64,000 nucleotides of DNA, taken from the NCBI RefSeq assembly GCF_000380505.1, contig NZ_AQYH01000001.1:124001-188000 (forward strand), in the 5' to 3' direction. The notes below the pieces were generated by a model. The model was not told the origin of the DNA and searched no databases. It saw nothing but the letters and a program-made list of their open reading frames with translations. The position numbers were made by a program, and so were the translations under genes. The stretch comes from Kaistia granuli DSM 23481 (GTDB taxonomy: Bacteria; Pseudomonadota; Alphaproteobacteria; Rhizobiales; Kaistiaceae). Below, piece after piece: positions 40,260 to 49,110 of this stretch; within the stretch, counting starts at the first letter, position 1; each line of letters begins with the position of its first letter.

Positions 40260-40963
40260 CCCAGAACCTCGTCACCCTCGAAGGCGTCTCGAAGGCCTTC
40301 ACCCTGCATCTGCGCGACGGGCTGAAGATCAGCGTCGTCGACAGCGTCTCCTTTTCCGTGAAGCCCGGCGAATGCGTCGTGCTCGGTGGCCCTTCCGGCG
40401 CCGGCAAATCGTCGATCCTCAAGATGATCTACGGCAACTACCGCTGCGATCACGGCCGCATCCTGGTGCGCGACGGCGACGAGGACATCGACGTCGCCAC
40501 CGCCGAGCCGCGCCGCATCCTGGCGCTGCGCGGCTCCGTGATGGGCTATGTCAGCCAGTTCCTGCGCGTGATCCCGCGCGTCTCCTCGCTCGACATCGTC
40601 GCCGGCGCGGCCGCCGACAGCGGTGTGGCGCAGGCGGAAGCCTGGGCGCGGGCCGAGCGGCTCTTGACGCTCCTGAATGTGCCGGAGCGGCTCTGGAGTC
40701 TGCCGCCGGCGACCTTCTCGGGTGGCGAGCAGCAGCGCGTCAATATCGCCCGCGGCCTTGCCGCCGACCGGCCGGTGCTGCTGCTCGACGAGCCGACCGC
40801 CTCGCTGGACGCCGCCAACCGCGCCGTCGTGGTGCGGCTGATCGAGGAGAAGAAGCGGGCGGGCGCCGCCATCATCGGCATCTTCCATGACGAGGATGTG
40901 CGCCAGCAGGTGGCTGATCGCATCGTCGACGTGACGGAATTCGCTGCTTCGAAGGCGGCCTGA
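40256..40963 (+). CDS. phnL: C-P lyase accessory ABC-type ATPase PhnL
   Basis: 235 residues, ATG 40256 overlapping phnK by 4 bp. Walker A GPSGAGKSSILKM, signature FSGGEQQRVNIARGL, Walker B VLLLDEPTASLDA. The opening LEGVSKAFTLHLRDGLKISVVDSVSFSVKPGECVVLGGPSGAGKSSILK is that of PhnL, the second ABC subunit of the C-P lyase machine. Normal length; nothing missing. phnM starts 32 bp on. Confidence 0.95.
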   Translation: MTQNLVTLEGVSKAFTLHLRDGLKISVVDSVSFSVKPGECVVLGGPSGAGKSSILKMIYGNYRCDHGRILVRDGDEDIDVATAEPRRILALRGSVMGYVSQFLRVIPRVSSLDIVAGAAADSGVAQAEAWARAERLLTLLNVPERLWSLPPATFSGGEQQRVNIARGLAADRPVLLLDEPTASLDAANRAVVVRLIEEKKRAGAAIIGIFHDEDVRQQVADRIVDVTEFAASKAA

Positions 40964-40995
40964 ACCGCAACCGCATTCCCGCAAACGAGATCGAA

Positions 40996-42162
40996 ATGAC
41001 CGAACCGACCGAATTCCTGATCGAGAATGCCAGCCTCGTCCTGCCCGATCGGGTGGTGGAGCAGGGCTGGATCGCCATCGCCGACGGCAAGATCGCCGAG
41101 ATCGGCGAGGGCAAGGCGCCGGAGCGCGGCCTCGACATGGCCGGCGATATCATCGTGCCGGGCCTGGTCGAGCTGCATACGGACCACCTCGAGGCGCATT
41201 TCGCGCCGCGCCCGCATGTGCGCTGGCACGCGCTCTCCTCCGTCATGGCGTATGATGCGCAGATCGCGGCGGCCGGCATCACCACCGTGTTCGACTCGCT
41301 CCGCGCCGGCTCCGACGCCGACTCGGCCTCGATCGGCACCGACCTTGCGCTGCTGGCGGCGGCGATCGAGGAGGCGCGCGCCACCGGCCATCTCCGCGTC
41401 GAGCACAAGACGCACCTGCGCTGCGAGATCGCCTGCGACGACGTCATCGAGCATGTCGAAGCCTATGCCGCGCTGTACCCGGTCGACATGATGTCGCTGA
41501 TGGACCACACGCCCGGCCAGCGCCAGTTCAAGGATCTCGAGACCTGGCGCCGCTACTACATGCGCAAGAAGCCGATGTCGGATGCCGAGGCGAACAGCTT
41601 CATCGCCAACCGGCTCGAGCTGCACGCCAACAATGCCGGCCCGAATCGTCTCCGGCTGGTCGCCATCGCGGCCGAAAAGGGCGCGGTTCTGGCGAGCCAT
41701 GACGACGCCACCGCGGCGCATGCGGCGGAAGCCGTCGGCAATGGGGTGGCCCTGGCCGAGTTCCCGACCACGATCGAGGCGGCCGAGGCGCTCAACCGGG
41801 CCGGCATCCGCGTCATGATGGGCGGGCCGAATGTCGTGCGCGGCGGCTCGCATTCCGGAAATGTCGCAGCCGAAGACCTCGCACGCGCCGGCGTTCTGGA
41901 TATTCTGTCGTCGGATTATGTGCCTGCGAGTCTGCTGATGTCCGCCTTCGAACTGCCGCGCCGGATTCCCGGCATCGACCTGGCCGCCGCCATCCGTACC
42001 GTCACGCTGACGCCGGCGCAGGCGACCGGCCTTGCCGATCGCGGCGCGCTCGAAACGGGCTTGCGCGCGGATCTGGTCCGGGTCCATGTCAGCGGCGCGG
42101 CTTCGGGAAATCCGACGCCGATCGTGCGCCAGGTCTGGCGCGAAGGGCAGCGGGTCTCGTGA
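40996..42162 (+). CDS. phnM: Alpha-D-ribose 1-methylphosphonate 5-triphosphate diphosphatase
   Basis: 388 residues, ATG 40996. Amidohydrolase-superfamily enzyme that cuts pyrophosphate from the PhnI product to give the 5-phosphate substrate of PhnJ. Metal motif VELHTDHLEAHFAPRP (a HxDH-type variant used by PhnM), then HKTHLRCEIACDDVIEHV, LMDHTPGQRQFKD, LASHDDATAAHAAEAVGNGVALAEFPTT and GGPNVVRGGSHSGNVAAEDLARAG, all PhnM blocks. Complete; phnN follows 7 bp downstream. Confidence 0.96.
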   Translation: MTEPTEFLIENASLVLPDRVVEQGWIAIADGKIAEIGEGKAPERGLDMAGDIIVPGLVELHTDHLEAHFAPRPHVRWHALSSVMAYDAQIAAAGITTVFDSLRAGSDADSASIGTDLALLAAAIEEARATGHLRVEHKTHLRCEIACDDVIEHVEAYAALYPVDMMSLMDHTPGQRQFKDLETWRRYYMRKKPMSDAEANSFIANRLELHANNAGPNRLRLVAIAAEKGAVLASHDDATAAHAAEAVGNGVALAEFPTTIEAAEALNRAGIRVMMGGPNVVRGGSHSGNVAAEDLARAGVLDILSSDYVPASLLMSAFELPRRIPGIDLAAAIRTVTLTPAQATGLADRGALETGLRADLVRVHVSGAASGNPTPIVRQVWREGQRVS

Positions 42163-42169
42163 GGCGGCG

Positions 42170-42733
42170 ATGAGCAGCGGAGTTCTGGTGGCGGTCGTCG
42201 GCCCGAGCGGGGTCGGCAAGGATACGCTGATCGGCCACGCCAAGGCGGCGCTGGCGCAGGATGACGGTTTCGTCTTCGTGCGCCGGCTCGTCACGCGGGA
42301 CGAGAACGCCTTCGAGGATCACGACACGCTGGACGAGGCGGCGTTCGCCAGAGGAGTCGAGACCGGCAGCTTCCCGGTGTCCTGGCGGGCGCATGGCCTC
42401 GGCTATGCGCTGCCGGCCGCGACCAGCGAGGCGATCGACAATGGCGCCGTCGTCATCTGTAATTTTTCACGCGGGGCCATTGCCGCAGCGCGCGAGCGCT
42501 TTGCCGCCGTGCGCGTGGTGGCGATCTCCGCGCCGGATGCGGTTCTGGCGGCCCGCCTGATCGCACGCGGCCGCGAGACGGAAGCAGGCGTCGCCGCGCG
42601 GCTCGAGCGCGAGGCGGTCTGCGCGCGCGAGGTCGATCCCGACCTCACGATCGTCAACGACCGCCCGATCGAGCAGTCCGGCGGCGAATTGGTGGCCTAT
42701 CTGCGCAGCCTGCGGGTCGGGGCGTCGGTCTAG
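42170..42733 (+). CDS. phnN: Ribose 1,5-bisphosphate phosphokinase
   Basis: 187 residues, ATG 42170. P-loop kinase related to guanylate kinase: Walker A GPSGVGKDTLIGHA, then RRLVTRDENAFEDHDTLDEAAFARGVETGSFPVSWRAHGLGYALP, the PhnN substrate region. It turns ribose 1,5-bisphosphate from the C-P lyase pathway into PRPP, returning the ribose to nucleotide synthesis. No separate cyclic-phosphate phosphodiesterase gene (phnP) is seen in this locus. Last gene of phnG-N. Confidence 0.94.
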   Translation: MSSGVLVAVVGPSGVGKDTLIGHAKAALAQDDGFVFVRRLVTRDENAFEDHDTLDEAAFARGVETGSFPVSWRAHGLGYALPAATSEAIDNGAVVICNFSRGAIAAARERFAAVRVVAISAPDAVLAARLIARGRETEAGVAARLEREAVCAREVDPDLTIVNDRPIEQSGGELVAYLRSLRVGASV

Positions 42734-42739
42734 GCCGGC

Positions 42740-43372
42740 TCAGAACCGTCGCGCCATGGTGAGCGAGCCGGCCGGCATGTCGTCCGAGAGGACCGGCGCG
42801 AAGCCGAGCTTTTCGTAGAAGGCGATCGCCGGGTCGTTCTGCGGGCTGACGTCGAGATGCATGCCCGGCGATCCCGCCTCCGCCAGCGCGTTCATCAGGT
42901 GCTGGAAGCCGCGCCGGCCCCAGCCGACACCGCGTGCCTCGGGCAGGAAGTCGATATGGCCGTGCGAGGGAAAGGCGTGCAGGGCCGGCGGATAGAGGTA
43001 GGGCGGATTGTGGATGCGGTGACGGATCCAGTCGCTGCCGCGCCACCGGCTTTCGTCCGGGCCCGGATCGGGGATCCGCTTGCGCACTTCCGACAGCCAG
43101 TCACGCTCCATGCGCAGGTAGAAGTCCGGCGTGTTGAGCGCGCCCATGACATAGCCGGCGACGCCGCGCGGGCCCTCGAGCACGAAGGCGAAGTCGGGCT
43201 CCAGCACCAGATAGGGACCGATGAACATGTGGCCGAGCGCGTCGGGATCGTCCTCGCGCGCGGTGGCGTCCTTGCCGGCATCGCCGGTCTGGAGACAGAC
43301 CCGGTAGACGGCCGGAAGATCGGCGAAATCGGCCTTTCGCAGCCGGAAGTCGCCGCGGATCGGAAGTGACAT
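42740..43372 (-). CDS. GNAT-family N-acetyltransferase
   Basis: 210 residues from ATG 43372. GNAT opening FRLRKADFADLPAVYRVCLQTGDAGKDAT, a middle HGHIDFLPEARGVGWGRRGFQHLMNALAEAGSPGMHLDVSPQNDPAIAFYEKLGFAPVL with the acetyl-CoA loop (ARGVGWGRRG) and the conserved AxxFYEKLGF. A group of long GNATs with a substrate-binding insert in residues 60-125 has this shape. It converges on phnN with 6 bp between stops and is 64 bp downstream of a dehydrogenase gene on its own strand. Substrate unknown. Confidence 0.83.
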   Translation of the reverse strand: MSLPIRGDFRLRKADFADLPAVYRVCLQTGDAGKDATAREDDPDALGHMFIGPYLVLEPDFAFVLEGPRGVAGYVMGALNTPDFYLRMERDWLSEVRKRIPDPGPDESRWRGSDWIRHRIHNPPYLYPPALHAFPSHGHIDFLPEARGVGWGRRGFQHLMNALAEAGSPGMHLDVSPQNDPAIAFYEKLGFAPVLSDDMPAGSLTMARRF

Positions 43373-43436
43373 GGAAAGTCCATTCGATGGCAGGTCACGC
43401 CCGGGCGGCGGCCGTCCGGGCGCTCGAAATCGTCGA

Positions 43437-44174
43437 TCAGGCGAGGGTGCGCCCGCCATTCACCGCGAAGGTCTGGCCGGTGATGAAATCGGCAGCCGGC
43501 GAGGCCAGGAAGGTGACGATGCCGGCAATATCCTCCGGCACGCCCTGATGGCCGAGTGGCACCAGACGGCGATAGTCCTCGAGCTCGTCGGCCGTGGTGT
43601 CGGCATGGCGCTCGACCGGGATGAAGCCCGGCGCCACCAGGTTGACGGTGATCGCCTCGGGACCCAGCTCGCGCGCCCAGGAGCGCGTCAGTCCGACCAT
43701 GGCGGCCTTGGCGGCGACATAGTGGCCGAAGATCGGATTGCCCATGTCGACCACTTCCGAGCCGATATTGATGACGCGGCCGGCGCGGCGCGTGCGCCAG
43801 TCCGGCAGCACCGCCTGCAGCAGCAGCAGCGGCGCCTTGACGAAGAAGCGCAGCTGGTCGAGGTGATCGTCCCAGGTCTGGTCCTCGATCGGGATCAGCG
43901 GCTGCGGTCCGGTGGCGTTGTTGACGATGACGTCGACGGGGCCGAGTTGGCGGCTGATCTCGGCGATGCCATGGCGGACGCTCGCCTTGTCGGTGACGTC
44001 GAACTTGAAGGCGGCCGCCTGGCCGCCGGCGCTGGTGATGGCGTCGACGACGCTGCCGGCGCCGATATCGTCATGCGCGAAGTTGACCGCGACCGTCCAT
44101 CCGGCGGCGCCCAGCCCCTTTGCGATCGCTGCGCCAAGCCCGCGTGAAGCGCCGGTGACGAGTGCAATTCCCAC
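43437..44174 (-). CDS. Short-chain dehydrogenase/reductase (3-oxoacyl-ACP reductase-like)
   Basis: 245 residues from GTG 44174: GGGAGG lies 6 bases before it, while the ATG at 44180 directly abuts that sequence, so GTG is the better start. Classical SDR: NAD(P) motif VTGASRGLGAAIA, NNATG, a Ser in NIGSEVV, the catalytic HYVAAKAAMVGLTRSWARELG (YxxxK) and VNLVAPGFIPVER. FabG-like reductases with this length act on many keto or hydroxy substrates, so the physiological one is not known. It may form an operon with the GNAT gene. Confidence 0.88.
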   Translation of the reverse strand: MGIALVTGASRGLGAAIAKGLGAAGWTVAVNFAHDDIGAGSVVDAITSAGGQAAAFKFDVTDKASVRHGIAEISRQLGPVDVIVNNATGPQPLIPIEDQTWDDHLDQLRFFVKAPLLLLQAVLPDWRTRRAGRVINIGSEVVDMGNPIFGHYVAAKAAMVGLTRSWARELGPEAITVNLVAPGFIPVERHADTTADELEDYRRLVPLGHQGVPEDIAGIVTFLASPAADFITGQTFAVNGGRTLA

Positions 44175-44255
44175 GATCATCCTCCCGAAATGACGCCCGT
44201 CTCTGGGATTCGGTGCGGGCTGTCATGATCGAAGCACAGGCGGCCGGGATTGTCT

Positions 44256-45236
44256 TCAGACTTCTGAGCCGGCGGTCCATGCGGAGGACGAAACCGGGCG
44301 GAGGTTCTCGGCCGACGTGGCGACCGGCGCCTCGAAGGTCGTGCCGGAGACGACGTTGCGGCCGGCCGCCTTGGCGAGATAGAGCTGCTTGTCGGCGGCG
44401 CGGATCCAGGCTTCCGGCGAAGCGCCGGGAACGCAGGGCGCCGTGGCGACGCCGACGCTGACCGAGACGGTCGGCGCGACGTCGGAGCCGGAATGCGGGA
44501 TGCTCAGCGCCTCGACCCGCTCGCGGATGCCCTGGGCGATCACCATGGCGTCCTCATGCTGCGTCTCCGGCAGGACGCAGGCGAATTCCTCGCCGCCATA
44601 GCGGATGGTCAGATCGCTGGCATGGTGCACGGCGCGGTTCAGCGCAGCGGCGACCATCGTCAAGCAGCGGTCGCCGGCGGTATGGCCGTAGAGGTCGTTG
44701 AAGCGCTTGAAGAAATCGATGTCGAGGATGATGACGGACAGCAGCCCGCCGCTGGCGGCGAGGCGGGCGGTCTCGACGTTGAGGGCCTTTTCCAGCCGGC
44801 GGCGATTGCCGAGGCCGGTCAGCGCGTCGGTTACCGCCATCTTGGCGAGGTCGTCGCGCAGGCGCTTCATCTCGAGGTGGTTGCGCACGCGGGCACGGAC
44901 GATGACGGGCGAGATCGGCTTGTGGATGTAGTCGATGGCGCCGAGCGTCAGGCCTTTGACCTCGGCCTCCTGGTCGCCGAGCGCGGTTGTGAAGATCACC
45001 GGTACGTCGGCAAGCAGCGCATCGCCTTTCAGCCGGGCGCAGACCTCGTAGCCGTCCGTGCCGGGCATCAGCACGTCGAGCAGGATCAGATCGGGCAAGG
45101 CCGACCGCGCGATTTCCAGCGCCTCATCGCCCGAGGTGGCGAAATAGATATCGTGATCCTCCTCGAGCACGGCGCTCAGGATCTCGATGTTGCTGACTTC
45201 GTCATCGACGATGAGGATCGATGGCCGCTTATTCAA
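44256..45236 (-). CDS. Response regulator with diguanylate cyclase (REC-GGDEF)
   Basis: 326 residues. Receiver domain at 1-120 with phospho-acceptor Asp54 (DLILLDVLMPG) and Lys near 106 (YIHKPIS). GGDEF domain at about 130-300: TDALTGLGNRRRLEK, IILDIDFFKRFNDLYGHTAGD and an intact active site RYGGEEFACV (214-218). The feedback I-site RxxD that normally precedes it is HASD here, so product inhibition may be weak. It should make cyclic di-GMP on phosphorylation. Its start overlaps the end of the hybrid kinase gene by 4 bp, which makes that kinase the probable partner. Confidence 0.95.
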   Translation of the reverse strand: MNKRPSILIVDDEVSNIEILSAVLEEDHDIYFATSGDEALEIARSALPDLILLDVLMPGTDGYEVCARLKGDALLADVPVIFTTALGDQEAEVKGLTLGAIDYIHKPISPVIVRARVRNHLEMKRLRDDLAKMAVTDALTGLGNRRRLEKALNVETARLAASGGLLSVIILDIDFFKRFNDLYGHTAGDRCLTMVAAALNRAVHHASDLTIRYGGEEFACVLPETQHEDAMVIAQGIRERVEALSIPHSGSDVAPTVSVSVGVATAPCVPGASPEAWIRAADKQLYLAKAAGRNVVSGTTFEAPVATSAENLRPVSSSAWTAGSEV

Positions 45237-48091
45237 TTCAGTATTTCCTTGGTATCGACGAACTGACGTTCTATGGCGTCGAGCCCGGCCAGGGCGTTCA
45301 CGAAATCGAGCCGGGCGATCGGGTCGCGGATTGCGTCGAGGTGCTTCGCCTCGCTCGCACCGGCGAGCGCCGCCTCCAGGGCCTCGAAGGTCTTGCGGGC
45401 CCGCATGCTGCGCACGGCGAGCTGCTGGCGGAGCTCGGCCAGCAGCCGCGTCGCCTCGGCGCGGCCCGCGTCGTCGAGCCTTGCTTCGACGGCTGCCGGA
45501 GCCACGGCCTCGGCCGGTTGCAGCGAGCGCGCCGCGGCGAGGGCCGGCTGCAGCGCCTGGTCGAGCCGCTCGACGAGCTCGTCGATGTTCATCAGCTCGC
45601 GATGCGCCAGGGCATCCTCCAGCTGGCGGGAGGCTTCGGCCACCTTGCGCAGCTCCAGCGACCCCGCGACGCCCTTCAGCGTATGGGCGAGGCGGCGCGC
45701 CTCGTCCAGCGCGCCGGAGTCGATGTCCTCCCGCAGCGTCGCGACGAGGCCGCGATACTTGACGCCGAAACTGACGATCAGCTTGCGGAGCAGGGCGGTC
45801 TTGCCGTTGACGCGATGGAGGGCGACGGGGATGTCGAAGGGCGGCAGGTCCGCCGGCAATTCGGTCGCCGAGAGCCCTGCCGTCGGCGTCGCGCTGTCCG
45901 CCGGCTTCGCGTCGGGCGCGCCGGCGCCAGGCTTCAGCCAGCGTTCCAGCGTGCGCATCAGCAGCGCCGGGTCGACCGGCTTGGCGACATGGTCGTTCAT
46001 GCCGGCGTCGAGGCAGTTCTGCCGCTCCTGCTCATAGGCATGCGCCGTCATGGCGATGATCGGCAGGGCCTGCGAGGGCACGCGTTCGCGGATGCGGCGC
46101 GTCGCGGTGATGCCGTCCATTTCCGGCATCTGGATGTCCATCAGCACCACGTCGTAGTGCCGGCCCGAATCCAGCACCAGCTCGCAGGCGATGCGGCCAT
46201 TGGCGGCCAGTTCGACGCTGAGACCGCCGTCGCGCAGGATCTCGAACGCCACCTCGCTGTTGATCTCGTTGTCCTCGACGAGGAGAACGCTGGCGCCGCG
46301 CAGCTCGGGCGCCACCATCGGCACGGCGGGAAGCGCCGGGGAATCGGCGTCCGGCTTGCGGTCGAGGCTGATGAACTGGGTGATTTGCGACAGGAGCACC
46401 GCGGGATCGATCGGCTTGACGAGGAAGGCGGAGATGCCGGCCTCGCGGGCGTCGGCCATGGCCTCCTCGCGGGCATAGGCGCTCACCATCATGATGGTCG
46501 GCAGGCGGACGAGCTTCTCGCTCGCCCGCATCGCCTCGACGGCCTCGATGCCGTCCATGCCGGGCATCTTCCAGTCGATCAGCATCAGGTCGTAATTGGT
46601 GCCGCGCGCGTTGGCCGCCTCGAGGAAGGCGATCGCCTCGGTGCCGGAGGCGACGAGATCGGCCTGGACCGACCAGCTCTCGAACAGATTGTGCAGGATC
46701 TCGCGCGAGGCCGGGTTGTCGTCGACGATCAGCACGCGAAGGCCGCGCAGTTCCTCGACATGGGCGGCGCTGGCGAGTTGGGCCGCGTCGCCGATCTGCA
46801 TCCGCACGGTGAAGGTGAAGGTGCTGCCGGCGTTCGGCACGCTGTCGACGCGGATCGAGCCGCCCATCAGCTCGACCAACTGCTTGCTGATGGCGAGGCC
46901 GAGACCGGTGCCGCCGAAGCGGCGCGTCATCGAGCTGTCGGCCTGGCTGAACGAGCGGAACAGGCCCTTCTGCTGCTCCGCCGTCATGCCGATGCCGGTA
47001 TCGCGGATCGATACTTCGAGCAGGAGGTCCGGGTCGTGGCGCTCGAGGGCGCGGATCGACAGGATGACGCCGCCGCGCTCGGTGAACTTCACCGCGTTCG
47101 AGACGAGGTTGAGGATGATCTGGTTCAGCCGCAGCGCGTCGCCGAGCAGCGTCGCCGGCACGTTGTCGTCGACGGCGATGCGGATGTCGACGCCCTTTTC
47201 GGCCGCCTTGACGGCCGAGATGGCGGTGGCGTTCTCGATCGTCTCGCGGATGTCGAAATGGGTGTTTTCCAGCGTCAGCATGCCGGCCTCGACCTTGGAG
47301 AAGTCGAGGATGTCGTTGATCAGGCCGAGCAGCGCGGTGCTGGCCGCCTTGATCTTGCTGACATAATCAGCCTGCTTCGGCGTCAGGTCGGTCCGCAGCG
47401 CCAGATGGCTGAAGCCGAGGATCGCGTTCATCGGCGTGCGGATCTCATGGCTCATATTGGCCAGGAACAGGCTCTTGGCGATGCTGGCGGCGTTGGCTTC
47501 GCGGGACTTCACCTCCAGCGTGCCGTTGTAGCGCACGATCTCGTCGCTCATCGCCTTGATGCGGCGGAAGCTGGCGCTGAGCGTGATGCTCAGCCACACG
47601 AGGACCGCCGTCTGGAAGGCGACGATCGAGGCATGCAGATAGACGCGCGGCAGGTCGGCCCCGAGCGGGAACACCGCGTAGGGGAAGACGAAATTCAGCA
47701 TCAGATGGTGCGCGGCGACCGCGACGGCCGCGACCACGACCGGGCGCCAGTCGCACCAGCCGATGACCAGTGCCAGCGTGGCGAAGAAGTACATGTGCAT
47801 GTCCATCTGCCACGGATGTCCCGAGAACAGGTAGACGAGCAGGGCCGGCTGACCCATCAGCGCGACGGCCGAGACGTAGCGCGTCACCGGCGCCGGTCCG
47901 CGCAGCAGCCAGGAGGCCTGCAGAGCGGTCGCCAGTCCCACCGCCAGCAGCGTCGGCGCCAGGGCGTCGCGGCCGATCGACCACGCTACCAGCGCCACGA
48001 ACGGAACATGGACCCAGGTCAGGACCACCAGGAACAGGCCGAAATGATGTCGCAGCCTATCGAGTTCGGCCATCATGCATTCCTTGAACAA
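45233..48091 (-). CDS. Hybrid sensor histidine kinase (membrane, HisKA-HATPase-REC-REC-Hpt)
   Basis: 952 residues, ATG 48091 (MMAEL six codons on is also possible). Five or six membrane helices in residues 15-175 form the input part. HisKA with phospho-His at about H215 (ANMSHEIRTPMN), HATPase with NLVSNAVKFTE, DTGIGM and GGTGLGLAI, receiver 1 at about 470-590 (LMLIDWKMPGMDG), receiver 2 at about 620-740 (VVLMDIQMPEMDG), and a C-terminal Hpt domain (RRLAHTLKGVAGSLEL) for phosphotransfer. This BarA-like architecture allows multi-step relay, ending perhaps on the REC-GGDEF protein encoded next. The ligand sensed by the membrane part is unknown. Confidence 0.95.
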   Translation of the reverse strand: MFKECMMAELDRLRHHFGLFLVVLTWVHVPFVALVAWSIGRDALAPTLLAVGLATALQASWLLRGPAPVTRYVSAVALMGQPALLVYLFSGHPWQMDMHMYFFATLALVIGWCDWRPVVVAAVAVAAHHLMLNFVFPYAVFPLGADLPRVYLHASIVAFQTAVLVWLSITLSASFRRIKAMSDEIVRYNGTLEVKSREANAASIAKSLFLANMSHEIRTPMNAILGFSHLALRTDLTPKQADYVSKIKAASTALLGLINDILDFSKVEAGMLTLENTHFDIRETIENATAISAVKAAEKGVDIRIAVDDNVPATLLGDALRLNQIILNLVSNAVKFTERGGVILSIRALERHDPDLLLEVSIRDTGIGMTAEQQKGLFRSFSQADSSMTRRFGGTGLGLAISKQLVELMGGSIRVDSVPNAGSTFTFTVRMQIGDAAQLASAAHVEELRGLRVLIVDDNPASREILHNLFESWSVQADLVASGTEAIAFLEAANARGTNYDLMLIDWKMPGMDGIEAVEAMRASEKLVRLPTIMMVSAYAREEAMADAREAGISAFLVKPIDPAVLLSQITQFISLDRKPDADSPALPAVPMVAPELRGASVLLVEDNEINSEVAFEILRDGGLSVELAANGRIACELVLDSGRHYDVVLMDIQMPEMDGITATRRIRERVPSQALPIIAMTAHAYEQERQNCLDAGMNDHVAKPVDPALLMRTLERWLKPGAGAPDAKPADSATPTAGLSATELPADLPPFDIPVALHRVNGKTALLRKLIVSFGVKYRGLVATLREDIDSGALDEARRLAHTLKGVAGSLELRKVAEASRQLEDALAHRELMNIDELVERLDQALQPALAAARSLQPAEAVAPAAVEARLDDAGRAEATRLLAELRQQLAVRSMRARKTFEALEAALAGASEAKHLDAIRDPIARLDFVNALAGLDAIERQFVDTKEILN

Positions 48092-48112
48092 CCAGCGGCG
48101 CGTCGGCGCCGT

Positions 48113-48382
48113 TCACACAGACAGGCAACCGCGCAGCTTGACGGCGTCGAGGACCAGCCAGGCGCCGGCGCTGTAGAGCGTCGAGACGAAATCGGGATTG
48201 TCGGATCGGGCGATGATCACGTTGGCGACGCCGGCGCCGGCGACGATGCTGCCGCCCGAGCGCGCCACGATCTCGGCCGTTTCCGCGGCGCTGGCCCAGA
48301 CCGGGGCCAGCACGGCGACCTCCTTGGTCCCGGCGTCCGCCGTCATCGAGCCGACGAAGATCGCAAACACGCTGACGAGCAA
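48113..48382 (-). CDS. Small single-pass membrane protein upstream of the hybrid kinase
   Basis: About 89 residues from a TTG at 48382. A hydrophobic segment (LLLVSVFAIFVGS) is followed by a soluble part, SIVAGAGVANVIIARSDNPDFVSTLYSAGAWLVLDAVK. The open frame extends upstream to a stop near 48488 with protein-like sequence (ERGTWRDFIPAGLLLLVSVF), but with no ATG or GTG, so the true start may be a rarer codon. It ends 21 bp before the hybrid kinase gene and probably belongs to its operon. Family not recognised; possibly a periplasmic or membrane partner of the kinase. Confidence 0.5.
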   Translation of the reverse strand: MLVSVFAIFVGSMTADAGTKEVAVLAPVWASAAETAEIVARSGGSIVAGAGVANVIIARSDNPDFVSTLYSAGAWLVLDAVKLRGCLSV

Positions 48383-48682
48383 AAGCAGCCCGGCCGGAAT
48401 GAAATCCCGCCAGGTGCCCCGCTCGGTCTTGGAGAGGTTGGCATTGCCCGAAATTCGCTGCCCCCGCGACTGCCCGCCGCAAAACGCGCATCAAATCCGG
48501 TTCAATGCCCCTTATCAAGGGTGCATTCAGTCGCGCCGGAGACGGTCAGGGCCGTTTTCTGACGCGTCGGAGAAACGCGATCGCCACAAGACGCGGCAAT
48601 CATCGGCTTTTGCTTCGGGGTGCAAAACTGCAACCCCCGCGATCAAATGGGGCGGCTCTCGTCCTGTGGCGCGGCCGAGGCG
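48383..48682. promoter_or_regulatory. Intergenic region upstream of the kinase/cyclase operon
   Basis: 300 bp between rhaM and the small membrane-protein gene, all genes on the minus strand. It should hold the promoter of the small protein-kinase-cyclase operon. An imperfect hairpin, GGGGTGCA...TGCAACCCC, at 48617-48637 may be the end of the rhaM transcript; it has no long T-run. No other gene is seen. Confidence 0.35.
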
Positions 48683-49012
48683 TCAGTCGATATGGAAGAC
48701 CTCTTCCATCTCCGACCACCACTCGCCGGCCTTGGCCGAGGCGAGCGGTTGCTGGCAGGGATCGGTCTGGCCGAGCCATGCCCGGATCGCCGGTTCCTGG
48801 TCCAGCCGGGCAGCATCCGCCGCCCAGTCGGCGCCGTGATATTCCCAATAGCCGAACAGCAGGTTTTCCGGCTCGCGCAGGTAGATCGAATAGTTTCTGA
48901 CGCCGCAGGCGGAGAGCAGCGCGTTGACCTCGGCCGAGCCGGTGGCGTGCAGCCGCCTGTATTCGGCGATAGCCTCGGGCTTCACGCCGATCACCATGCC
49001 CATGCGCTGCAT
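48683..49012 (-). CDS. rhaM: L-rhamnose mutarotase
   Basis: 109 residues from ATG 49012, preceded by GGAAGGAAC; the family length is 104-110. The protein matches RhaM: QRMGMVIGVKPEAIAEYRRLHATGSAEVNALLSACGVRNYSIYLREPENLLFGYWEYHGADW, including the His and Tyr/Trp residues of the active site. It interconverts the alpha and beta anomers of L-rhamnose (a dimeric ferredoxin-like fold enzyme). Last gene of the ABC-importer operon, so the imported sugar may be L-rhamnose or a similar 6-deoxy sugar. Gap to the permease gene is 98 bp and contains a repeat. Confidence 0.9.
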   Translation of the reverse strand: MQRMGMVIGVKPEAIAEYRRLHATGSAEVNALLSACGVRNYSIYLREPENLLFGYWEYHGADWAADAARLDQEPAIRAWLGQTDPCQQPLASAKAGEWWSEMEEVFHID

Positions 49013-49065
49013 TTTCGTTCCTTCCGGATTGGCTCGGTCGTTGATGTCTGCCGCTCGACTTGAAC

Positions 49066-49082
49066 CCTCCCTCAAGGGGAGG
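49066..49082. repeat. Palindromic repeat copy (CCTCCCTCAAGGGGAGG)
   Basis: Exact copy of the palindrome at 34997-35013, here between the second sugar permease gene and rhaM, both on the minus strand. The flanking TTCT bases also match. Confidence 0.65.
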
Positions 49083-49110
49083 TTCTAGATAGGGGTCAGG
49101 TCCCCGGAAC

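Noticed and set aside
45221-48562. Plus-strand open frame of 1113 codons across the hybrid kinase
   Set aside because: It is antisense to clear kinase and receiver domains; long shadow frames are normal in high-GC DNA, and its translation is Arg/Gly/Asp-rich without a fold.
48617-48637. Terminator after rhaM
   Set aside because: The stem is imperfect and there is no T-run on the minus strand side, so it is only noted within the intergenic entry.
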